Assembly (NCBI GenBank): GCA_023392645.1
Contig: JAEVYR010000272.1
Coordinates: 1 to 8,712, forward strand
Length of the DNA stretch: 8,712 nucleotides
Direction: 5' to 3'
DNA from: Chloroflexota bacterium
GTDB taxonomy: Bacteria; Chloroflexota; Chloroflexia; Thermomicrobiales; UBA6265
Positions within the stretch are counted from its first letter, which is position 1; each line of letters opens with the position of its first letter. Below the pieces are notes generated by a model that searched no databases, had not been told where the DNA came from, and saw only the letters and a program-made list of their open reading frames with translations. The position numbers and the translations under genes are program-made. Below are positions 1-5,788 of this stretch, piece after piece.

Positions 1-2097
1 GGCGTGCAGCGCGCCGGATCCAGTCCGCTCATTGATCGCATCGCCCACGTGCTCGCCGGCCGGCGGATGCTCGTCGTGCTTGACAACTTCGAACATGTCG
101 CCGCCGCCGCCACAACCGTAGCCCGGCTCGTTGCCGCGAGTGCCAGAACGCGATTCCTGGTGACCAGTCGCACCCCGCTCCGGGTTCGCGGCGAGCACGT
201 GTTCGTGGTTCCGCCGTTGGCCCTGCCGCCGTCCGCCATGACCTTGCCGGAGCTGCGAGCCGATCCCGCCGTGCGGCTGTTCGCAGAGCGTGCCGGCGCG
301 GTCACTACCGGCTTCGTTCTCACTGAGGCGAACGCGGGAACCGTCGCGGAGATTTGCCGGCGGCTCGGCGGCCTGCCGCTGGCGATCGAGCTCGCCGCGT
401 CCCGCATTCCGCTGCTCCCGCCGAATGCGCTGCTGGCGCGACTCGAACGCAGCCTCGACGTGCTGTCGCGCGGCGCGCGCGACCAGCCGGAGCGCCAGCG
501 AGACATGCGTGCGACGATTGCCTGGAGCTACGACCTGCTGCCGGCCGGCCAGCGAAAGACCTTTCGCTGGCTCTCCCTCTTCGCTGCCGGGTGCTCCCTG
601 GAGACGGCGGAGGCGTTGGCCGCGCACGCCCACGCTGGTGAAGCCTCCGTGGAGCCGCTCGACATCCTCGCGGCTTTGATCGACACCAGCCTGGTGTCAC
701 GAGAGACCGATACCGATGGGACGCCGCGGCTGACGATGCTGGAGACGATTCGCCAGTTCGGCTTGGAGCGGCTCGCCGCCGCCACCGATCGGGACGCGGC
801 CCGCGCCTGGTTCGCGCGCTGGTGCCTGTCGTTCGCCGAACGAGCCGACGCGGCGTTCGTGGGGCACGATCCGGTCGCGTGGCCGAACCGGCTGCTGCGC
901 GAGCGGGACAACTTCCGGGCCGGCCTGGCCATCCTCGATGCGCGGGGAGATATGCAGACCGCGCTTCGCCTGGCGACGGCGTTGACGCCGCTCTGGACCG
1001 CGCTCGGCAACGAGCGCGAGGGGCATCGGTGGCTGACCGGCCTGCTCGCGCAATCCGATGATGTCGCGGTCGATGCGCGGGTGCGGGCCGTCGTACTGGC
1101 CGCCCGCCTCGCCAATTCACTCGGTGATCTCGATGAGGCGGCGGCGTTGGCGCGGTCGGGATTGGAACTGGCGGAAGCGTCCGAGGATGCGCCGGGCGTG
1201 GCCGATGCCGACACCGTGCTGGGGAACATCGCGCGCGGGCTCGGCGACAGCCATGAGGCGCGGGCCCGCTACGAGCAGGCGCTGTCCCGCTATCGCCCGC
1301 TCGGGGATCGGTACAGCATTGGCTACACCCTCATCCAGCTCGGCAAGCTCGGTGACCTCGGCACCGTCGGACAGCCCGGCGATGCCGCTGATCTCGCCCG
1401 CGCGGTGGCGGCGTGCGAGGAGGCGCTGGCGATCTACCGCGCGCTCGACAACAGTTGGGGCACCGCCCGGGCGCTGCATCAGCTCGGGTATCTGGCCTAC
1501 AAGTCTGGCGAATCCGCTCGCGCCGCTTCGCTGTCCAGCGAGGCGCTCGAGATGTTCTGGCGACACGGCAACCTCACCGAGGCGGCGAACCCGATCGAGG
1601 ATTTGGCCGATGTTGCCGGCGCGACCGGTTACCCGGCCGTCGCGGCACGCTTCTACGGGCTGGCGGAGGAGGTTCGCGAGCGCCTGGGTGTGCCGATGTG
1701 GCCCTCGTACCGCGATGAGTACGATCGAGAGGTGTCGATCGCGAGGAGGGCGCTCGATGAGGAGGTGTTCGCCCGGGAGTGGCAGGCAGGCCGAACACTC
1801 GCGATGGAGGACGCGGTTGCCGAGGCGCTGACGCTTGCGGCCGACCTTGCGGGCCACGAGCGATGGCCGCGTGGTGTCGCAGAGGGAATAGCGCCAAGCG
1901 CCGGCCACCACCTCACAAGTCGTGAGCTGGACGTGCTGCGGCTGCTCGCCGCCGGACAGACGAACCAGGCAATTGCCGATGGACTCTTCATCAGCGTGGC
2001 CACGGTGAAGGGACATGTCCGATCGATCATGGAGAAGCTCGATCTCCGCTCACGCACCGCCGTTGCCGCCTGGGCGCACCGCAACGGCCTGACCTGA
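1..2097 (+). CDS. LuxR-family STAND/TPR transcriptional regulator, 5' end missing
   Basis: Large signal-transduction ATPase that probably acts as a transcription activator in the cytoplasm. The frame is open to the first base. A GTG at base 4 could be read as a start, but the Walker A segment normally found upstream is absent, so the true start is outside the window. Numbering from that GTG, a Walker B-like strand ending in Asp27-Asn28 (LDNFEH) is followed by the TSR sensor motif at 54-56 and the GLPLA motif at 123-127, the usual order in NB-ARC/AfsR-like regulators. Residues of about 330-600 are Ala- and Leu-rich helical repeats resembling TPRs. Residues 637-697 form a LuxR/GerE helix-turn-helix (SRELDVLRLLAAG, then the TVKGHVRSIMEKL recognition region). 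The ligand and target genes are unknown. The next gene is 201 bases away with its own promoter, so an operon is unlikely. Confidence 0.88.
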   Translation, partial: GVQRAGSSPLIDRIAHVLAGRRMLVVLDNFEHVAAAATTVARLVAASARTRFLVTSRTPLRVRGEHVFVVPPLALPPSAMTLPELRADPAVRLFAERAGAVTTGFVLTEANAGTVAEICRRLGGLPLAIELAASRIPLLPPNALLARLERSLDVLSRGARDQPERQRDMRATIAWSYDLLPAGQRKTFRWLSLFAAGCSLETAEALAAHAHAGEASVEPLDILAALIDTSLVSRETDTDGTPRLTMLETIRQFGLERLAAATDRDAARAWFARWCLSFAERADAAFVGHDPVAWPNRLLRERDNFRAGLAILDARGDMQTALRLATALTPLWTALGNEREGHRWLTGLLAQSDDVAVDARVRAVVLAARLANSLGDLDEAAALARSGLELAEASEDAPGVADADTVLGNIARGLGDSHEARARYEQALSRYRPLGDRYSIGYTLIQLGKLGDLGTVGQPGDAADLARAVAACEEALAIYRALDNSWGTARALHQLGYLAYKSGESARAASLSSEALEMFWRHGNLTEAANPIEDLADVAGATGYPAVAARFYGLAEEVRERLGVPMWPSYRDEYDREVSIARRALDEEVFAREWQAGRTLAMEDAVAEALTLAADLAGHERWPRGVAEGIAPSAGHHLTSRELDVLRLLAAGQTNQAIADGLFISVATVKGHVRSIMEKLDLRSRTAVAAWAHRNGLT

Positions 2098-2228
2098 GCC
2101 GGGGTGCGCCTGAGCTCGAATTCGGATATCCGGTGAGCGCCTGCCTGCATCGCACGCGCCTGCCGCTGGCTCGACGTGCCGTTCACATGATTCTGCGCGG
2201 CAGTACATCGACCGACGTGGTTCGACGC

Positions 2229-2259
2229 TTGACCTTGCCCCTGGGGGAAGCCGTACGTT
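2229..2259 (+). promoter_or_regulatory. MerR-type promoter with 19-bp spacer upstream of the merR-like gene
   Basis: A -35 box TTGACC (2229-2234) and a -10 box TACGTT (2254-2259) are separated by 19 bp, longer than the usual 17 bp. A long spacer is the hallmark of promoters that MerR-family activators untwist. The predicted transcription start near 2266 leaves a leader of about 33 bases, with GGAGG at 2290-2294 four bases before the ATG at 2299. This suggests autoregulation of the downstream MerR gene. The -10 match is only moderate. Confidence 0.68.
2234..2250. promoter_or_regulatory. candidate MerR operator dyad
   Basis: CTTGCCCCTGGGGGAAG is an inverted repeat centred on T2242 with seven of eight pairs matching (G2237/G2247 is the mismatch). 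It lies inside the 19-bp spacer, exactly where MerR-family dimers bind. The arms resemble the CTTCCCC/GGGGAAG type of site seen at several MerR-family promoters. The binding protein is most likely the regulator encoded at 2299-3162. Confidence 0.65.
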
Positions 2260-2298
2260 GGTTCCAGCCGGGCGAAGGGCGCCCAGCACGGAGGCGCC

Positions 2299-3162
2299 AT
2301 GAAGGACGACGAGACGACGACGCGCGCTGATAGCGATGCACGGGTGGCGGATCCGCACCTGACCATCGGCGAGTTCGCGCGCCGTTCGATGCTCTCACCC
2401 AAGGCGCTCCGTCTCTACGACCGGCAGGGCTTGCTCGTGCCGGCGGAGGTCGATCCCGACAGCCGGTATCGCCGGTATCGTGAAAGTCAGCTCGCCGACG
2501 CCCGCCTGATCGCGCGCCTGCGAAGGCTGGACATGCCGCTCGCCGTCGTGGCGGAGGTGATGGCAGCCTCGCCCGACCGCCGGAGCGACCTGCTGGTCGC
2601 CTGGTGGGATGCCATGGAGCGGCGGATGGCGGGGAAGCGCGAGCTTCTCGTGCACCTGCTGATCGCGATGTCGGGCAAGGAGAGTAACTTCGATATGTAC
2701 AACATCGAGGAGCGTGATGTCGCCGAGCAGGTGGTGCTCACCGAGCAGCGACACACGACGGTTCACGGGCTGACCGACTGGTTCGACGAGTGCATGCCGC
2801 GCCTGCACGGGCTTGCCGCGCGCGCTGGCGGCATCGCCGGGCCGGCGTTCATCATCTTCCACGGCGAGGTGAATGAGGAGAGCGACGGACCGGTCGAGGT
2901 CTGCGTACCCATCGCGCCGGATCATCGCTGCGCGGCGGACGGATCGACGCGGGTCGAGCCGGCGCATCGGGAAGCGTTTGCGCGCATCCGCAAGTCCCAG
3001 GTCGAGTTTCCGCAGATTCTCGACGCCTACGAGGCGGTCGAGCAGTGGACGGCGAAGAACAATCGCGGGATCGCCGGTGCGCCGCGTGAGGTCTACTTCG
3101 CCGACTTCATGAACGCAGGTCCCGGTGACGAGGTCTGCGATATCGCGTTCCCGATCACCTAG
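2299..3162 (+). CDS. MerR-family regulator with GyrI-like effector-binding domain (BmrR-like layout)
   Basis: Predicted 287-residue cytoplasmic transcription factor. An acidic tail of about 20 residues precedes the MerR winged helix at about 21-90: TIGEFARRS, then a LRLYDRQGLL turn at 37-46, then a wing with RYRRY at 56-60. A dimerisation helix follows at about 95-125. Residues of about 136-287 fit a GyrI-like/AraC effector-binding fold, including the REVYFADF strand whose Glu264 matches the conserved ligand-pocket glutamate of this fold. The architecture is that of BmrR, which senses bulky lipophilic or cationic drugs. There is no clustered metal-binding cysteine pattern, so a metal sensor is unlikely. 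The start is supported by GGAGG at 2290-2294. The effector is unknown. A MerR-type promoter lies directly upstream, and an MGMT-like gene follows 54 bases downstream, probably on the same transcript. Confidence 0.87.
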   Translation: MKDDETTTRADSDARVADPHLTIGEFARRSMLSPKALRLYDRQGLLVPAEVDPDSRYRRYRESQLADARLIARLRRLDMPLAVVAEVMAASPDRRSDLLVAWWDAMERRMAGKRELLVHLLIAMSGKESNFDMYNIEERDVAEQVVLTEQRHTTVHGLTDWFDECMPRLHGLAARAGGIAGPAFIIFHGEVNEESDGPVEVCVPIAPDHRCAADGSTRVEPAHREAFARIRKSQVEFPQILDAYEAVEQWTAKNNRGIAGAPREVYFADFMNAGPGDEVCDIAFPIT

Positions 3163-3168
3163 TCGCAG

Positions 3169-3189
3169 GGGAGGGGGCCATCCCCTCCC
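3169..3189 (+). other. GC-rich intercistronic hairpin
   Basis: GGGAGGGG (3169-3176) pairs perfectly with CCCCTCCC (3182-3189) around a five-base loop, starting seven bases after the MerR stop codon. No T-run follows, so it is not a classical intrinsic terminator. It could partly attenuate read-through or protect the upstream message from 3' exonucleases. Confidence 0.5.
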
Positions 3190-3216
3190 GCTGATGTCTC
3201 GCCAAAGGAAGTCGTC

Positions 3217-3624
3217 ATGAGTATCCAAACCACCTGGGCCGAGCGGCTCGCCGCATCCGACGGCGTCGACATTCGGCCCGTGCCCGAGGGACGCCGTGGC
3301 ATGACCCCCGGCAAGGCGATGCTCTACCCCTCCGCCCGGATGATCGACGATGCGATCCGGGAGATCCCCGAAGGCAGCACCGCCACCCCGAAGGAGCTGC
3401 GGTCCTCGCTTGCCGAACGCTACGACGCCGAATACACCTGCCCGGTTACCACCACGATGATGCTGCGGATCGTCGCCGAGGCGGCCAACGAGTCGCGCGA
3501 TCTCGGCGCGCCGGCGGGCGAGCTGACACCGGTGTGGCGCGTGCTGGACCGACATGCTTCCGCCATGCGCAAGCTCACCTTCGACCCCGAATGGATCCTG
3601 GCCGAGCGCGCTCGCGAGTTCTGA
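3217..3624 (+). CDS. MGMT/alkyltransferase-like family protein of unknown function
   Basis: Small soluble protein of 135 residues. It fits a family usually annotated MGMT-like: an N-terminal W-x-E-R-L element, a central winged-helix-like part (IDDAIREIPEGSTATPKEL, at about 43-61), a conserved TCPVTT segment at about 73-78, a helix LRIVAEAANE, and TPVWRVL near 104-110. The central part resembles the DNA-binding domain of O6-methylguanine methyltransferases and Atl proteins. The alkyl-acceptor PCHR motif is absent, so repair by direct alkyl transfer is not expected. The role of the TCPVTT cysteine is unknown. The start is supported by AAAGGAA at 3204-3210, six bases before the ATG. It follows the MerR regulator by 54 bases and is likely co-transcribed. 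The family call comes from remembered motif similarity and is not backed by a search. Confidence 0.62.
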   Translation: MSIQTTWAERLAASDGVDIRPVPEGRRGMTPGKAMLYPSARMIDDAIREIPEGSTATPKELRSSLAERYDAEYTCPVTTTMMLRIVAEAANESRDLGAPAGELTPVWRVLDRHASAMRKLTFDPEWILAERAREF

Positions 3625-3625
3625 C

Positions 3626-3644
3626 GAGGACAGTTTCTGTCCTC
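3626..3644. promoter_or_regulatory. perfect 19-bp palindrome, operator or hairpin
   Basis: GAGGACAG (3626-3633) and CTGTCCTC (3637-3644) are exact inverse complements around TTT. The element begins one base after the stop of the MGMT-like gene and ends nine bases before a TACCCT box (3654-3659). It therefore covers the expected -35 region of the isochorismatase-family gene. As DNA it suits a dimeric regulator. As RNA it is a strong 8-bp stem with a three-base loop but lacks a U-run. Which role applies cannot be decided from the sequence. Confidence 0.55.
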
Positions 3645-3653
3645 ACGGCGCCG

Positions 3654-3659
3654 TACCCT
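3654..3659 (+). promoter_or_regulatory. candidate -10 box for the isochorismatase-family gene
   Basis: TACCCT lies 51 bases before the ATG at 3711. No good -35 box is present at 16-18 bp upstream, because that region is occupied by the palindrome at 3626-3644. A factor-dependent or repressed promoter is possible. The same TACCCTG string recurs in front of the next gene. Confidence 0.4.
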
Positions 3660-3697
3660 GAGCGTGAACCCGGCGGCATCCGGTGGCCGGACACCCG

Positions 3698-3704
3698 AAG
3701 GAGG
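3698..3704 (+). promoter_or_regulatory. strong ribosome binding site fixing the start at 3711
   Basis: AAGGAGG is followed by a six-base spacer and ATG at 3711. The same reading frame is open as far back as 3534, inside the preceding gene, but this site argues strongly for translation from 3711. Confidence 0.8.
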
Positions 3705-3710
3705 CGCGAG

Positions 3711-4280
3711 ATGGCGCAGGCGACAGGCGGACGTTCGTACGGACCCTACGGCGAGGAGCCGGTGCTGGTCGTCATCGATGTCCAGAACGGGGTGGTAGCA
3801 GACGCATGGGATCGCGACGGGGTGCTGGATCGCCTCGCGACGCTGATCGGACAGGCCCGGCAGGACGGCGTGCCCGTCGTCTACGTGCAGCACGAGTCGG
3901 ACGAGCTCCAGCCCGGTACGGAGCCGTGGAAGATTCACGACCGCATCGTGCCGGCTGATGGCGAGCCGGTGGTCGCCAAGCGCTACGGCGACGCCTTCAT
4001 CGAGACCACGCTGCCGGAAACGCTGGCGAAGCTCGCGGCCGGCCATCTCTACATCGCCGGCGCGCAGACGGACGCCTGCGTTCGCGAGACCACGCACCGG
4101 GCGATGGGACTGGGCTACGACGTGACGCTGGTGTCCGACTGCCACACAACGAGTGACTTCGACTGGGAGGGCGTTCAGGTCTCGGCCGAACAGCTCATCG
4201 GGCACTTCAACCTGGCGATCCGGTATTCCGAGCATCCCGGTCAACTGATCCGCGCCGTGCCGCACACCGAGATTCACTGA
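3711..4280 (+). CDS. isochorismatase-family cysteine hydrolase
   Basis: Predicted 189-residue cytoplasmic hydrolase of the isochorismatase/nicotinamidase superfamily, close to the usual length for the family. The catalytic triad is complete: Asp23 in VVIDVQNG, Lys90 in VVAKRYGDAF, and Cys123 in QTDACVRETT. The cis-peptide-type AGAQTDACV segment before the cysteine is also present, and the RAMGLGYDVTLVSDCHTT strand is typical. Substrates in this superfamily include isochorismate, nicotinamide, N-carbamoyl compounds, biuret and other amides. Nothing here picks one. The protein is shorter than siderophore-type isochorismatases, and no siderophore genes are nearby, so a generic amidohydrolase role is likelier. 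An F420-dependent oxidoreductase gene follows 68 bases downstream in the same direction. Confidence 0.9.
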   Translation: MAQATGGRSYGPYGEEPVLVVIDVQNGVVADAWDRDGVLDRLATLIGQARQDGVPVVYVQHESDELQPGTEPWKIHDRIVPADGEPVVAKRYGDAFIETTLPETLAKLAAGHLYIAGAQTDACVRETTHRAMGLGYDVTLVSDCHTTSDFDWEGVQVSAEQLIGHFNLAIRYSEHPGQLIRAVPHTEIH

Positions 4281-4309
4281 TTTCGCGGCCAGCCTCACCA
4301 TGCTACCCT
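4281..4309 (+). promoter_or_regulatory. candidate extended -10 promoter for the LLM oxidoreductase gene
   Basis: TGCTACCCT (4301-4309) is an extended -10 element of the form TGnTAnnnT. A weak TTTCGC (4281-4286) sits at a 17-bp spacing as the -35. The predicted start near 4316 leaves a leader of about 33 bases containing GGAGGG (4337-4342), six bases before the ATG. The oxidoreductase can therefore be expressed independently of the hydrolase gene. Confidence 0.48.
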
Positions 4310-4348
4310 GCCGCCACGACGCATTCGGCAACCGACGGAGGGCAGGGG

Positions 4349-5203
4349 ATGGCACGACAGCTCAGTTGGGGAATCAAGACCGCGCAGCAACATACGACCT
4401 GGGACGGAATCGTCGACGTCTGGCAGGAGGCCGAGACGATCCCGATTTTCGAGCACGCCTGGCTCTACGATCACTTCGCCCCGATCAACGGCGATGTCGG
4501 CGGTCCCTGCCTCGAAGGCTGGACCGCGCTGGCCGCGCTCGCGACGCTGACCGAGCGGCTGCGTCTCGGCCTGATGGTCACCGGGAACACCTACCGCCAT
4601 CCGGCGGTGCTGGCGAAGATCGCTGCGACAGTCGACGTCATTTCGAGCGGCCGGCTCGACTTCGGTATCGGCGCCGGCTGGAACGAGTACGAGCACGAGA
4701 GCCTCGGTATTCCCCTCTATACGCCGGGCGAGCGCATCCGCCGGTTCGGAGAGGCGTGCGAGGTGATCCAGCGGCTCTTCACCGAGCCGGTGGTCGATTT
4801 CGACGGCCGGTACTACCAGCTGAAGGAGGCCCGCAGCGAGCCGAAGCCGGTGCAAAAGCCGCACCCGCCCTTCGTGATCGGTGGCGGTGGCGAGAAGCTG
4901 ACGCTGCGGGTGGTGGCGACCTACGCCGACATCTGGAACTACACCGGCACCTCGGTCGAGGAGTTCTCGCACAAGGCGAAGGTGCTGCGCGAGCACTGCG
5001 AGGCGATCGGGCGCGACCCGGACGAGATCGAGCTGTCGCACCAGTACCGGCTCAAGGCCGATGACTACGGCGAGGCGGTCGAGCCGCTCAAGCGCTTCAT
5101 CGACGCCGGCGCGACGCACCTCGTGCTCTACCTGCCCTCGCCTCACGAAAAGGGCATGGCCACCCGTGCCGCCGAGGAGGTCGTCGCGAAAATCCAGCCG
5201 TAG
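4349..5203 (+). CDS. LLM-class F420-dependent oxidoreductase, Rv1855c-like
   Basis: Predicted 284-residue TIM-barrel enzyme of the luciferase-like monooxygenase superfamily, normally using reduced coenzyme F420 for hydride transfer. Recognisable family segments are ALATLTERLRLGLMVTGNTYRHP (about 64-86), the barrel strand RLDFGIGAGWNEYEH (about 102-116), GERIRRFGEACEVIQRLFTE, and PKPVQKPHPPFVIGGGGEK (about 164-182), followed by ADIWNYTG. These match the Rv1855c-type subgroup closely. The substrate is unknown in most of this subgroup. FMN use cannot be excluded from sequence alone. The start is supported by GGAGGG at 4337-4342. The stop codon falls within the first copy of a 17-bp intergenic repeat, but the length looks normal. 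The upstream hydrolase could belong to the same catabolic route, which is inference from position only. Confidence 0.9.
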   Translation: MARQLSWGIKTAQQHTTWDGIVDVWQEAETIPIFEHAWLYDHFAPINGDVGGPCLEGWTALAALATLTERLRLGLMVTGNTYRHPAVLAKIAATVDVISSGRLDFGIGAGWNEYEHESLGIPLYTPGERIRRFGEACEVIQRLFTEPVVDFDGRYYQLKEARSEPKPVQKPHPPFVIGGGGEKLTLRVVATYADIWNYTGTSVEEFSHKAKVLREHCEAIGRDPDEIELSHQYRLKADDYGEAVEPLKRFIDAGATHLVLYLPSPHEKGMATRAAEEVVAKIQP

Positions 5204-5252
5204 CCCCGCGCCGATATGGCGTCGATAACCCCCAACCGTAGCCCCGCGCCGA
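5198..5252. repeat. two direct copies of a 17-bp GC-rich repeat
   Basis: CCGTAGCCCCGCGCCGA occurs at 5198-5214 and again, identically, at 5236-5252, a period of 38 bases. The first copy includes the TAG stop of the oxidoreductase gene. It can form only a small CGCC/GGCG hairpin (5209-5221). The second copy is part of a strong hairpin at 5242-5263. The pattern resembles REP-like intergenic palindromes placed at gene ends. Confidence 0.65.
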
Positions 5253-5263
5253 GGTGCGCGGGG
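5242..5263. terminator. 8-bp GC hairpin between convergent genes, possible terminator
   Basis: CCCCGCGC (5242-5249) pairs perfectly with GCGCGGGG (5256-5263) around a six-base loop. It lies 39 bases after the oxidoreductase stop and between two convergent genes, where a bidirectional terminator is expected. There is no T-run on either side, so intrinsic termination is uncertain. Confidence 0.42.
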
Positions 5264-5273
5264 ATCCCGGCAG

Positions 5274-5342
5274 ATCAGGACATTGCGAGCCATCCCGTAG
5301 TGCCGCCCCTGTGGCGGCTCAACGCCACCACAAGATCCTGAT
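5274..5342. other. structured intergenic element with nested and alternative stems
   Basis: An outer stem is formed by ATCAGGA..TTG (5274-5285) and CAA..TCCTGAT (5331-5342), ten pairs with a two-base internal mismatch. Inside, GCCGCC (5302-5307) pairs with GGCGGC (5313-5318). Alternatively, GTGGCG (5311-5316) pairs with CGCCAC (5323-5328). These two inner stems exclude each other. There is no open reading frame of note. It may be a terminator for the toxin operon or the oxidoreductase gene, a degenerate small mobile element, or chance pairing in GC-rich DNA. Confidence 0.4.
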
Positions 5343-5380
5343 GTGATCGCAGCGAAGCCGCGGCAGATGGGACGTGTTGT

Positions 5381-5788
5381 TCAGGGCTCGACGCGCTCGA
5401 CACCCGGAAAACGCTCCATCTTCCGATCGAAGGTGGAGATCTGCGTCATACCGAGGGCTCGTGTCAGCGCGAGGTGGTAACAGTCGACGAAGGAGAGCGG
5501 TCCCTGGTGCGACCAGAACCTGAGCGCCGATTCGACCGCGTCAGCGTGCTCCACAACCAGTCCGGGCAGCGTGATGACATCGAGCATCATGGCGGCTGCA
5601 TCGCTCTTTGGAACACGCTTGGTCTTCGTCAGCAGATATGCCAGCTCGATGAAAACGGATGACGGAGCGAACAACTCCATCTCGTCATGGAGAGCACGCT
5701 CGAAAAGCGCGACGACGCTCACGTAGTGGTCCGGGATATCCTTCAGCAAGAGCCGGGCGAGGATGTTCGTGTCAATCAGAATCATCAT
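5381..5788 (-). CDS. PIN-domain ribonuclease toxin (VapC-like)
   Basis: Predicted 135-residue toxin of a type II toxin-antitoxin pair, expected to be an Mg-dependent RNase held inactive by its antitoxin. Using the start at 5788, the PIN acidic residues are all visible: Asp6 in ILIDTN, Glu48 in SVFIELAYLL, Asp102 in LSFVDCYHLAL, and Asp121 in TFDRKMER. Asn8 of the DTN motif is also present. The length is typical of VapC. Two adjacent ATG codons (5788 and 5785) are possible starts. Both lie inside the antitoxin gene, overlapping its end by 17 or 14 bases, and no strong ribosome site precedes them, so translational coupling is likely. The same frame stays open to 5887, but that extension overlaps the antitoxin and lacks PIN features. 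The RNA target cannot be predicted. Confidence 0.9.
   Translation of the reverse strand: MMILIDTNILARLLLKDIPDHYVSVVALFERALHDEMELFAPSSVFIELAYLLTKTKRVPKSDAAAMMLDVITLPGLVVEHADAVESALRFWSHQGPLSFVDCYHLALTRALGMTQISTFDRKMERFPGVERVEP

Noticed and set aside
320..1229. Long open frames on the minus strand opposite the LuxR gene.
   Set aside because: They are Arg/Ala/Ser-rich, match no family and lie opposite a clearly conserved coding frame in GC-rich DNA, where such shadow frames are expected.
2112..2130. GAGCTC, GAATTC and GATATC follow each other almost without gap, looking like a vector polylinker.
   Set aside because: Both flanks are ordinary GC-rich chromosomal sequence with no vector-like stretch, and the gene order around it is sensible. 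Treated as a coincidence of palindromic hexamers.
2395..3555. 386-codon open frame on the minus strand across the MerR and MGMT-like genes.
   Set aside because: It spans the stop of one real gene and the start of another with their ribosome sites, has an unnatural His/Arg-rich composition and shows no domain.
3534..3710. N-terminal extension of the hydrolase frame back to 3534.
   Set aside because: It overlaps the MGMT-like gene and includes the palindrome and -10 region. A strong AAGGAGG supports the ATG at 3711.
4295..5293. 332-codon open frame opposite the oxidoreductase gene.
   Set aside because: The plus-strand frame has unmistakable LLM family motifs. The opposite frame has none.
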